The notes beneath the pieces were generated by a model. The model searched no databases and was not told where the DNA came from. It worked only from the letters and a program-made list of their open reading frames with translations. This document shows positions 35,701-46,648 of a stretch of 64,000 bases of DNA, piece by piece (position 1 is the first letter of the stretch; each line of letters starts with the position of its first letter). The stretch comes from Onchocerca volvulus (Eukaryota; Nematoda; Chromadorea; Rhabditida; Onchocercidae). The stretch spans positions 3,782,001-3,846,000 of the forward strand of contig HG738137.1 of assembly GCA_000499405.2 (NCBI GenBank), given 5' to 3'. Made by a program: the position numbers and the translations under genes.

Positions 35701-37070
35701 GTCCTGAGCAAACTTGATGAAAGGCACAGTATTTGAATTGATTCCAATTCAGATCTAAGATTCAAATAACCATAAAATTTTTCTGATGGATATCTCGAAA
35801 AATGGCGGATAAATTTAATGGTAATAGCCTTCCTCTTCATTGTTTTTCTCTTGCTTCTCACTTATTATTTTCATAATTTGTCTTCTCTTTGTCCTTCATT
35901 CGATTATCTCCAATCCTGTCGCATTCCTCTATTTGGAATGTAGCCAGAACCGACAAGCGAGACTTCAAAATTCAACCTTGATGGATCATCGAGGTCACAT
36001 CAGGCGATGTTTATTGGCAAATAAGAATGGGTCATGTTATAAAGAAATATAGCTTTCAATTATTGCAATAATATCACCTATTTAAATACAGTAATTGTTC
36101 AAAAGATTGTAAGGGTCGAATATAATATTGAAAATTCCATGCTTGAAAGTTTCATCTTTGTCATTTATTGGTTTCGAATTCAAAGTAGCTATTAATTCAG
36201 ACAGTCCTCTTTTTTCACGCTATCGAAGAACAGTGATTTAACCGGGAAACTTTTGCTAGAGTTATTCTTCCCAATCCGATTTTGTTTTTTTTTTCCTTAT
36301 TTTTTTCTTCTGCAAAATGGTATGAAATAGTTGTGTATTTAATGCAAATGAAAAACATTAATACATATCTTTTATACATCAATATTTTAGTACCAACTAA
36401 TATTTTTTAGATTAGGTCAGTATGTGAAAATATCAGAAGATATTATAATCAGCCTTTCATCGATATGCCAATCGATAGCATTCATACGTGAAAAGTTCAT
36501 GTATTTAAACTTCAGTTAATCCACTCATATTTTTCTAATCATCGACTCGAATTCTTATATTTGAACGAAGTCTTCAAATTCAAGTTCACATTAAGCAATA
36601 AATGCATAAATGTGCTAGGAAGATGGCAATTTCATAATATAGTGAACTAATGAACAGTTTTGACTTTTCTTCCCTTATAGTTGCCATTTTAAGCACACCA
36701 TTCTTGTTATCGACATTAGATGACTTTCATCTAATTGACTACAGACAAAATATTTTTTGCATTGGCAAGACGACGAGTTTCACATCATGGCCGTATTAAT
36801 CGGCGACACCACGTTGTGCTAACCGAGACTTGGTGTTTTACGTGGAGTTAATAGGTGTGAGCTTAATGAGCTTTGTCACGATAACAGTTATTTGGGTGGG
36901 ATTTTTCATTCTCTCGTAATAGATTGACATTCTAGTAAAATTGTAGTTTTAGCTCAAAAGCAGTGGAAAGGATATTCTGTTACTATCTGGGATAGTTTCT
37001 GTCTTTCAAATATATCATCTTTTATCTTCCTTAACAAATTTTCGAGTATATGTGGATTCGGTTTCATTGT

Positions 37071-37164
37071 GATATTTATTATATTTAAATTACTACTATA
37101 TTAAATTTATTATATTTGATATTTATTATATTTGAATTACTGCTATACTAAATCTAGCATATTT
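37071..37164 (+). repeat. Two-copy 47-bp direct repeat upstream of SDF2
   Basis: GATATTTATTATATTTAAAT.. at 37071 is repeated at 37118 with four or five substitutions. It lies about 105 bases before the SDF2 start codon, so it falls in the promoter or 5' UTR region. Confidence 0.8.
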
Positions 37165-37268
37165 TTCGGTCACATATTAAAGAGTGGTCAATATGAAAGG
37201 ACGCTTTGCACTTAATAGTAGTAATAACCGTGTTGTTAGAGACGCACCGACCAAAGTCTTTTCTAGAT

Positions 37269-38543
37269 ATGTTTTCGGAGTTTCTGGTGGCTTCAGTATT
37301 GTATTTTATTGCTATAAATGCGTCTCAGATCATTGATGCCGTAACGTGTGGATCAGTTGTTAAGCTAAAAAATAATCAAGAAGGTGAGCCATCAAATTTC
37401 ATAAAGTAACGGATTTAAAGATATAAGAGTCCAAGTGATAATATCAGTTTCTTCATCGATTTTTTTTTTCTAGTTTTGGTCGAAAATATTTATTTACATA
37501 CCACAAAAATGTTGTTATTTTCTACTTCTGGCTGTAACGACTTCAGATATTCAATATTTAGGAGTTCGTCTACATTCGCATGACGTGAAATATGGATCTG
37601 GTAGTGGTCAGCAATCAGTAACTGCTGTAGAAAATGGAGATGACGTAAATTCTCATTGGCAGATTCTTCCCGGTGAGTTTTATTCATTTATTTCGCGAAT
37701 CTTGAATCGAAAGATTCTGAAAAACACAAGTTATTCTGTATACATATATCTTATTTTTGTTTAATGACATCTAAAAAACACAATCATGTTTTTATCGTGT
37801 TCTTTTGGTCCAGCAATAAAAGAAACATGCAAGCGAGGAGAACCGGTGAAATGTGGCAGTAAAATACGTTTAAAACACTTGACGACAGGTTCATATCTTC
37901 ACAGTCACTTCTTTGCTGCTCCACTCACCAAGGAAAACCAGGTGGTTATTATATTTTTGGTTATTCATTATATGTGCAACGATTTCATGAAGGAGAGGAT
38001 AGTAAATGAGCTAACGTACCTTTCATTCCTATTTGGTCTCTAACCACTTTTATTATGAAAGTATTTAGACAAAGTAATTTTGGAAATAAAATAATTTTCT
38101 TAAGGAAGTGTCTTGTTTTGGAAATACTGAAAGTTCCGATTCTGGTGATCACTGGATAGTCGTGTGTAGCAATGATGTATGGCTTAGGAAAGATGCAGTG
38201 AAACTGAAGCATGAAGACACTGGTTTATTTTTGACATTTTCATTTGTTAATATAAATAGATTGATTCTTACTAGAAACAGACTGAAAATTTACGGTCTCT
38301 ATTTCTGTTATATTTTGAATTATATCCACTGTGAATCTTCAATTTGTTTTTTGTCAAGATATTTTTGATATTCGCCAGCTTTTTATGGATTATTATTCAG
38401 GTAAATTTTTGGCAATAAGTGGGGAACGATATGGAAGACCTATAGATGGACAGTATGAAGTAGTGGCGATTTCTGCGTCGAAAAGTACAGCTTTATGGAA
38501 AACGGCTGAGGGTATTTTCATGGTAGGTCCAGACATTCTGTAA
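37269..38543 (+). CDS. sdf2: Stromal cell-derived factor 2 (SDF2) homologue, MIR-domain ER protein
   Basis: Five exons: 37269-37383, 37562-37672, 37814-37941, 38105-38222, 38401-38543; 204 aa, phases agree (human SDF2 is about 211). A signal peptide (LVASVLYFIAINASQIIDA) is followed by VTCGSVVKLKN and three MIR repeats with family signatures: VRLHSHDVKYGSGSGQQSVT, VNSHWQI, RLKHLTTGSYLHSH, GDHWIVVC and LKHEDTGKFLAISG. SDF2 works in the ER lumen with Hsp40-type partners, holding folding clients and feeding O-mannosylation and quality control. The C-terminus is GPDIL, resembling but not matching the HDEL/HAEL retrieval signals of vertebrate homologues. Confidence 0.95.
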
Positions 38544-40094
38544 TAGAATGCAGCTAGAATTTTTGCATCAGTTTAACCTGGAAGATCTAATATTTCGGTA
38601 TCGAATCAATACTTGGGACTTACGAATGACATATTTGTAATTTATTGCACGTAATTGCATATCATTATTTTTGGGAATCCAGTGTTCATGATTTGTATGC
38701 ATTTGGTTATTTTAAAAATTTTTAGCAATAACGAACTGGATCTTAGTCGCATTCAACATATATGGGTGGTAAGTTAGACTTTATCAATTAAATATGCAGT
38801 TTATCAATTAAATATTTCAAAAATACGAGAAAGGTAGAATATTCTTCAAATGAATTTAAAATATTTGAAAAGGGCGATATTGTATTGAATTTACCAAATT
38901 TCTGTTCGTTGCGCATTGATTTTTTTTGTTGTTTTTTTCTATTATTTCACTCACTGCTAAGAGATTGTGTAAAAATATTTTTTTAGACATGTTTTATAAC
39001 ACCGAATTTCAAAAAAAAAAAAAAAAAAAAGAGCAGCGCTGAAATGTATACTAGTTGTACTAGTTTTGTAAAATAGTAATTTATAGATTTCCTAATAAAC
39101 TATGCATTGTCTATTGCAACAGTCATCGAAATTTTAGTTCTGCTTTTTTAAAAAATGTTAGATCGCTGTTTTTTAAAATTTAATTATAGTTCCATTAATA
39201 ATTGCCAAATATTTCAATAGTTTTACAATTTGTACAAACCTTTTCAGTAATTCATTTTAGATGTTTCAGGCAAATTTTTATTGATCATAAAACCAGGATC
39301 ATATACCAAGGACGTCCCGATATGTCTTTTAATTTTTCGATCTTGGCTGTTATTTTTCATTTTCGATTGTAATGTCTAGATTGTCGATATTGTGATGTTT
39401 GCTTTTATCTCTTAGACAATGAATTGTTGCAGTATTGCGAGTTATATTATAAGCAACTAATTCTTTTTATATTATTTGTATTCTATTTGTCACTTCAATT
39501 TTATTTGACATTAAAATTTCAGCTCAAACTTAATTTTCATCCAGATTTAAGCCACTAATTTTTTCTATAACTCGCATAGAATACTGATATGTTTTGAATG
39601 TTAAGCGAATCATTTGCCCCATATAATGATCTTGATCAATTTTATATAGAATCTTGATCAGTTACACTCAGTTTTAAACATGTTGCTCCCGTGAATTTGT
39701 GCGACATAAGCAATGATTTCTTTGCCAAAATCTTCATTTTTTTTTTCTCTATAGAAAACTGAAACCGTTTAAACAATATACATCTTTTATAATTTTAATC
39801 AAATTGAATTGAAAAACCTCCATAACGGCCTATCCAAGTATGATGAGTTACGTTTAGCAAATTGTTATAAAAGCTCATTATTGTTATTTATTTTTGTTGT
39901 AAAATATGATCGTGGATTGTTATTGTTATGAAGTAATTATAATAAATTTTTGATAGATATCGTGTTTGGGATCATTATGGTTTGCTTTAACATATGATCT
40001 ATCTGCTTCCTTTATTCTCATCTATTAATTGTACGTGAGGAATCGTTTAATTCCATTAATTTCGCTTAACTAGTTTTTCAAAAATTTCAGAACG
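38544..40094. other. Spacer between SDF2 and eIF3h
   Basis: AT-rich, no coding sequence recognised. The two flanking genes are co-oriented and 1.55 kb apart, within the range reported for filarial operons but too long to claim one. A T-rich tract and AAATTTCAG end at 40090, four bases before the eIF3h ATG. Confidence 0.45.
40080..40090 (+). promoter_or_regulatory. Probable spliced-leader acceptor of eIF3h
   Basis: CAAAAATTTCAG ends four bases before the start codon with no upstream coding exon. This is the usual arrangement for SL trans-splicing in nematode housekeeping genes. Confidence 0.6.
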
Positions 40095-42396
40095 ATGTCA
40101 ACTTTTACTGCAGCAGTTGGGAATCCCAGTATTGTACAATTCGTGCAAATAGATAGTTTGGTATGTTTTTCAGATCTGGCAGTCTGTTTAAAAAAAATCT
40201 TTTTTCTTGTAGAGTTATTTATTGCCATGTTTGAGAATTCAGTTATAAATATTCGCAAATTTTTAAAACATTACATTATCGGAATGTCATGCTCAATTGC
40301 ATTTTAATTAATAAAAATGAGCTTATGCAAATATCTAAGGTTGTCATGAAAATTGTGAAGCACGTTGACTCGGAAATGTATGCAGGCCTAAATGAAGTAG
40401 CTGGCGAAGCGTGCCAAGGTCTACTAACTGGTTGGTTCTTTTTTTTGAAATAGCTGAAGTTAATTGTTACATGCAACTAAATTTTTTTAACCTTCTATTT
40501 TCACTGTATTATTTGCCTACTAGTTTTTGCTGTGAAACGTGAAAATGTGAATTAAGGTTTGGTATCAAGTGATGATCGTCGCTTGGAAATCACAAACTGT
40601 TTTCCGACAGCCCGAGCTGAACCCATGCTCGATGGTGATGAAATGACACAAAACAATACATTTTATGAGGAGCAGAAGCAGGCGGAGATGTTAGATATGC
40701 TTCGAAAATTCAGGTCCTATTTTTTCTAATTTAAAAATTTTTTTTGAATTTCGTAGGGTTCAATTTCCTTAGAATATTCACATTTTCCAATCTGTAACTA
40801 TTTGCAGTGATTCAAATTCTTATTATTTATTTGCAGAGATATGAATATCGACTACGAGCTAGTTGGATTTTATCAAGCGCATCCTTTCGGTGCTTGTTTT
40901 GCGCAGGAAACAATCGATTCACTGATTGATTATCAAGCAAGTGTACCAGATGGAGTTGTGCTTATTTATGGTAAAAGTAACATCATTATTTGACAGTTGA
41001 TTATTTTGAAAACTTAAAAATTTCACAAAGAAGCTGAGTTAATAGTGGATCAATTTCTTCAGAAAAATATTGCAGATCCTGTTAAAACTCGTCAGGGACA
41101 GCTAAGCATACGAGCTTATCGTTTATCAGCAAAAGCTTTAGAAATGAGTTTAGATGGTGACTGGTCACCGGAGAGGTAAGCTGCCTGTACTTTTATGGTT
41201 ACTGTATGGTTATTATTATGGTTATTCTCATATGTATTGATAAAAATTTCCGATATTTGTAACGAGATAAAAAGAGTATTATGAACTTGCTCATTTTCAA
41301 CTTCTCAGTTCATTTTCACGATTTTTCAGTACAAGAGGAACTGGTTTGACATATGAGAATATGCTTGAAGAATTATCTGTAGTCATTAAGAATAGTCATC
41401 TAGTAAATGTGATGTTAGCTGAATTAGCACTGCAAGGTGGCTATGCAGCTCAACGATCTTCTTCTCATCTCGAACTTGGAACTCGCAGGTTTTTTTTTTT
41501 TTTTTTATCTTGGAAGTAATTCCGAACTATAAAATTTTGGAATTTCAATTTTTGCTCAGTTTTAAACCCAATATTTTGAAGAATATTTTAAACTACCTTT
41601 TATTTCACTTGCTAATTTTTCATAGGTCACTGGAAAAATGTCTTCGTTCTTTGATGAGCGATGTTGATGATCTTAATAGAACAGTTATGGCTTATACGAA
41701 ATATGTGGCTGATAAGCAACGCCATGATTTAACTGTTTACAATGCCATGCAGAAAAGGGTTAGTGAATTTATATTTATATTTATATATTTTGATTAATTG
41801 CCTGTCTAGATAGTTTTTTTCTTTTTTTTCTCATCGTAGATTAGTTTTTTGACGTTAGTCAACTGATCTTTAAGTCTTTTTTTTTTTATAGTTTTTTTTT
41901 TTTTTATAGCAGGCAGAAAATGAACAAAGAGAAGCTCGTGGTGAACCTCCATTGTCGTTTGATGACATAAAAAAGATGAAGCCACCTCAGTTAACAACCA
42001 AATGTGGAATGCTGGAAAGTTTTTTGTGTTCGTCGGACGCCAGAGCCCATTCCGACTATGCTGCAGAGGCTTGTTTACATTAATCTTTTTTCATTTTATT
42101 TATTTTTTCTTTTTTTATTTTTTTAAACAAGTAGAAATAAGGAATATTACAAATGATACTAGTTAAGAGAGATGGACTATACGTATTCTATCATTTTATC
42201 AGCAGTCATTTCTTATATTTCTATTGGTTAATTTGGAATTGCATACTTCAGAGGATTATTTTTACCTCCTGAATCATAACTATAGAATCCCATAATCTTA
42301 TAGATTACTGGTGAGAATATCGCAAAATTATTTTTGGCAGAAGCAATAGTGGATTCACATGGTTCAAAGAATCGTGGCGGAGGAGCAGCATCTTAA
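40095..42396 (+). CDS. eif3h: Translation initiation factor eIF3 subunit h
   Basis: Nine exons: 40095-40160, 40340-40430, 40557-40713, 40837-40970, 41076-41175, 41330-41488, 41626-41758, 41910-42068, 42304-42396; 363 aa (human about 352). The MPN domain starts VQIDSLVVMKIVKHVDSEMY and includes GLLTGLVSSDDRRLEITNCF and ELVGFYQAHPFGACF. The metalloprotease H-x-H is replaced by QAH, as expected for a non-catalytic MPN subunit. LELGTRRSLEKCLRSLMSDV and a helical C-terminus follow. The subunit supports assembly of the 40S pre-initiation complex in the cytosol. The terminal exon gives ITGENIAKLFLAEAI, matching the conserved C-terminus of the family. It is reached only if the last intron uses a GC donor (GAG|GCTTGT at 42069). 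Reading through instead gives a stop at 42083 and a 337-aa form. Confidence 0.95.
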
Positions 42397-43200
42397 TAGA
42401 ATTTTATTCCATGTCTAATGTTATAAATCAGTTTTTAATGTTAATCTATATTAATAGTGAAAGATTTAAAGAAGTCTTTGTGAACTGTTCCGACTTTTTT
42501 GGTAATTTTCAGTTCGTCTAAAATGAAATTAAATTTGACATTTTTCTTACTGATTAGTCACATAAGCATAACCATGAAGTTATGCAATGCATACGGTGAA
42601 TTTGTAATCTAAAAATTTGCAGGAGTTGCTTTTTCAATAATTGTAATAAAGATATCACAGCCTAACTTTTTTTTTTGAACAAAATTTTTATCTTGATTCA
42701 GGAATAAGAGTAGTTTTAAAATTTCAAAGTAGTCAAACAAAAAATTTTAATCAAAATTAAAATGGTACCATTCTCTCAGGAATGAAATATGTCGAATGTT
42801 CATTGCTATGTAAGATCAAATATTCCGATAAATATTTGATCTTGTATTTTGCAAAATGGCCATTGTGTCAGAAAGGAATTTTCGTGAGCGCAAGTGTTTG
42901 ATGGATAGGTTTGTTAAGTAAAAACTGATAATCTATTTTGGTTGTTTGGTTCAAATAGGTCATCATTTTGATCGATTTCCCAAGCTTCCAGCTGTTATCA
43001 TTGACATTTTAAAAGTATCAGCCATTTATTTTATGTTTTTGAGAAACTAAGAATGAAACTTCCGAAGTGTAATAGTTTTCTTTTTGTTCTAAATACAGAT
43101 CCGCTGTATTAGAGGATGCTAGTAGCAGTCCAAAAAATTCTCACCTTTTCCATTACAGTCGATGAACAATAAGGTATTCTTGAGCCACTGCTATCGAGTT
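42397..43200. other. 3' flank of eIF3h
   Basis: Non-coding, AT-rich. A GTAATAAAG near 42642 could serve as polyadenylation signal. No gene recognised before the damaged phosphatase exons begin on the minus strand. Confidence 0.4.
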
Positions 43201-46200
43201 CTTCGCGTTGGCGCAATATTACTGACAATCAGCAAATAACGAGTGTAAATATAAATGTGGGTGCATGTCTTTACCATGCAAATTGTTCCGACTTAGTTTT
43301 TTTCCAAAATTCTGCAAAAATCATGTAGTATTAGATACGGGACGATGAGTCATACTTCCCTTTATTAATAAAATTCAAGAAATTTAGCAGGAACTAACGT
43401 TTTTAAAAAGTCGATACTGCGCTCGAAATAGCCAACACGACTTTCTGAACCTACCACTGGTTGTAGATCGTTTCCATGGAGTGATTCATAGTTCATATCC
43501 ACAGATAAATTTAATAGAATCAGCTCTTTTATGCTCATTCATTTTGGTGACTGTAATATATTGCGTGATGGATATGAGACGATATTTATCTAGATCTATG
43601 GAGAGTTGGACCATTTGGATTAGACTAAATTCTTTATTAGTCACTCAGCTCGTTAAATGAATTTTGTTGAAAACTTCGTAGAAAAGTTCTTTTGAACATT
43701 TTCTCAGAAACAAAAGGAGAAATTCACTGTTTAATTTCAAGTTCAAGAATTTTCGAGATCACTGATAAATCTATGACGCAAAAAATGAAATATTCCCAAT
43801 TCATTATTCTTATTTTCGACTATATCTTTCTGAATTTAAAAAAAAAAATAGTAAATAGGAGAACTTCATTTTATAGTCATTTTGAAATCAAGAATTACTA
43901 AAATATAATGTGAAGAATTGACCATTTTTTTCATCGGAAATTCGTCTTTTATTTGAAATATACTTCTTTGAAATAATTCATTTTCAGTTCTTTATCATAT
44001 TTTTGTTATTGCTTCAATTTTTTTATGAGATATGGAAAAGGTAAAAAGTTCTACGTAAAATATTCTTGGCATAGCCATAGCAATACAAGATGGTAATGTT
44101 GATGGAAGAAATAGAAAAATTAAGGCTCATTAGAGCATTTATCTGTATTTTATACCATCCAAGCCATTCGAATAAACTATTTTCAACTTTAATTTTTAAT
44201 TTTCGTTGGAGGCAGAAAAAATTTTGGTGAATTGATAATCGTTTGAATGCATCTGTAACAAATGAGAATGAACAAAGACAGACAGAAAATTTCCAGGAAT
44301 TACAAGCCATTCTATTCATTATCAATGAATACATTCTGTCTTAACCTTTCCAACCTTAAAGCTGGCGATGAATAAACAGAATCGATCCAATAGTTTTCAG
44401 TAATTTCTCGCGCAACAGTCCGTGCTGTGAATTTTCCGATTTGAGCGACCGACGAATCGTTGTGAAATCCTTTTGTATTGGACCATCGAGTTGGTAAATT
44501 ACCTGCTCATTTTAATTTTTAAATCACTGTTCCTAAACCAACAAAAGTCTGTAAAGTGAAAGAAAGAAATGAATGAATTAAAGCCTTAAATTGAAGCATT
44601 CAAATATGAAAAAAGTAGAACATTCGAAAGATTCCACATGTTATTTTTCAAATGAAATAGCTCATCCAGAATAAATTAGTGCTGCTTTTTCTTTTAAAAG
44701 TACAATAGCACTTGATGTAATTATACCAATATATATATTCTTTAAAAAAGCAAAATTCAAATTATCAACATTCTTAGCAATGTCGGAGAACAGCAAAATC
44801 TGAATGACTGATATCGATTAAATAGAGATAAAAGACAATTAAAAGGCTGGTAAAAAATTTCACAGCATTAAAACTTTCGTGGGAACATTTTCGAACAGAA
44901 TTCCACACTTTATTTTTTAGCTTTATCCTAGCATTTTTTGAAATTGCCAAAAAAAAAAAAAATTGAATCAGTGGTCATTTTAAAAAATGTTAAGAATAAA
45001 TGCTTATTATTTCTCTTTTTTTCGTACTTCATTTAACATATAAATGTTAAAAATTAACGACATGAAGAAAAAATTCTTTAGAAAATAACAAAATATAAAT
45101 TTCGGTGATAATATTCTGTCCAAACAATGATATAATTCATTACATGGCGCTTTTATGTTACATCACAGTTTCAATTGAAAAGTCAAATATTTGCTGAAAC
45201 AACCTAGATATTAAGCGAATATAAAAAATTAATGCTAATAATGCTGGAAATATTTGAGTAAAATCATAAATACGAAAATAATTTAAGAAAATCATTCTGA
45301 GCAATTGCATGGCAGCAGAGAATTGAATTAGCTAACAAAGCCTGTCCATTGCATAGGTCAAATTATTTGGATAAATTTCCCTGAGCTCGTCATTTAATTT
45401 TTTCTTTGATTTGAAAGCTTTTCTTTGGTCCTGTAACTAATATTATCATCAGCATCATCGCCAATTGCTCACCATAGTTCACATTTACCTGCCAGCTACT
45501 TCACTATACTTGACTCCCGACGAAATAGCGATCAAAGGTTGCTCGATCATTCCCGAAAAGGCGTTTGGAATATGCTTCATATTGAGTGAGCTGCATAAAG
45601 AAGAAATAAGATTAAAAGATGCTGAAGATAAGTCTCAAAAGGCATTGGATGATATCAAATTATTTCCCACAGGCTTTCACAATTTTTAATTAATGATAGA
45701 CTCTTTATTCCATTACAGGAAATCTTTTAGATGCACAATCTACCCTCCAAAAATAATTTCATTTTCACGGCAAATATTCCTTCTCAGATTAATCCATAAG
45801 ACAACAAACCTAGAAGTTTGGGTAGTCTCATGCCAAGATTACTTAATTTTATTATAGCGGCAATAGGCTTACTAGTCGATTCGAATCTATTTTATTTTAG
45901 GATCACTGCATCCAATCCTTGCCAAATCTTTTTATCAAATTGTTTTTCATCCTCTGATTGTCCATTACATATTGACGTTTCACCTTTTATGTATCACGCA
46001 ATTTTTGCACGAAACTCATGATATTTGCAGTAAATATTGCTTTTAATTAGAACTAATTTTTGACTCGAAAAGTTTAAGATATACTGAATTATTTAATACA
46101 TTTTGCATGTATTACAGTAACTTTAGAGGCTAATGAATATCGTCGAAAAAATTTCGATTAAAAATTCCAAAAATCAGTTAATTTCTTATTTCTATTAATC

Positions 46201-46648
46201 CATTCTTAAGGAAGTTTCGAAATATGTTTTTTTGTAGTTTTTCTACTCTATATTTGAAAGGAAAATGTGTATATTTTAGCGAGATCTTATCAAAAGAAAC
46301 TACAATTTGAGATTTAAAATATCTGCGATTAGATCTACGAAGTTTATCTTTCTTAGATAGCAGAAAGATTGATTTTTAAATTTAAAAGTTCGTCGCGTTT
46401 CTTAACATATTTTAATTTTGTTTGTTTTATCATTAGAAAGCAAAAAAAAAGAAAAAAAAAAAAAGATCCATCCTTTCAGCATGTCGCATTAAAATTGAGC
46501 ACTTTTGCTCCGATGTTTTTACCGCTGTTGTCCTAAAAACATTCAGCTCATCGCTTTCTACTTTTGAATTATTGTCATTGCAGTCGTTGTATTGAGAACA
46601 ATTGCTAAATAACAGAAGCTCTTTTCCTATTTTAGAATAATTTACCAT
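43200..46648 (-). pseudogene. Damaged phosphoglycerate-mutase-like (histidine phosphatase) gene
   Basis: First exon (46648 to about 46466): 60 residues ending SILMRHAERMD, the catalytic RHAER of this superfamily. Exon 44502-44355: NLPTRWSNTKGFHNDSSVAQ, IGKFTARTVA, then SVYSSPALR, the family's G..A/SSPALR block. Exon from 44252: RCIQT continuing the block, then KIKVENSLFEWLGWYK, but the two parts are in different frames; one extra A in the A5 run near 44190-44200 breaks them. Exon ending 43400: VDMNYESLHGNDLQPVVGSE and YFERSIDFLKT. Around 43240-43205 a degraded LLIVSNIAPT stands where the second catalytic block (IVTHAPT-like) belongs, with stops after it. No GT donor follows RHAERMD; a poly-T run replaces it. 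Frameshift, lost donor and stops argue for a pseudogene. Sequencing errors in homopolymers could explain the first two. Confidence 0.6.
45496..45689 (+). CDS. Coding-like open stretch antisense to the damaged phosphatase intron
   Basis: Sixty-four sense codons follow a CTGCCAG acceptor-like site and end in TAA. The peptide is protein-like (LTPDEIAIKGCSIIPEKAFG, then LHKEEIRLKDAEDKSQKALD, an acidic helix). No in-frame donor, partner exon or family was found. It could be an inserted gene fragment or chance. Confidence 0.25.

Larger units (their letters stand above)
34787..37268. other. Intergenic region with AAT microsatellite
   Basis: Contains the trinucleotide repeat at 35.46-35.69 kb and a two-copy 47-bp repeat just upstream of SDF2. 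A few minus-strand stretches near 35.7-35.95 kb look mildly coding-like (SRYPSEKFYGYLNLRSELES) but run into the microsatellite and have no clear splice partners. They might be upstream exons of the unidentified 31-34.8 kb gene. Confidence 0.35.

Noticed and set aside
35455..35861. Tyr/Leu/Ile-rich minus-strand frames
   Set aside because: Translation of the AAT microsatellite.
36740..36960. Less AT-rich patch suggesting an RNA gene
   Set aside because: I could not fold it into a tRNA or other recognisable RNA, and no long open frame exists.
41510..41797. 95-codon plus-strand frame
   Set aside because: Only its second half is real (eIF3h exon 7); the first half is intron.
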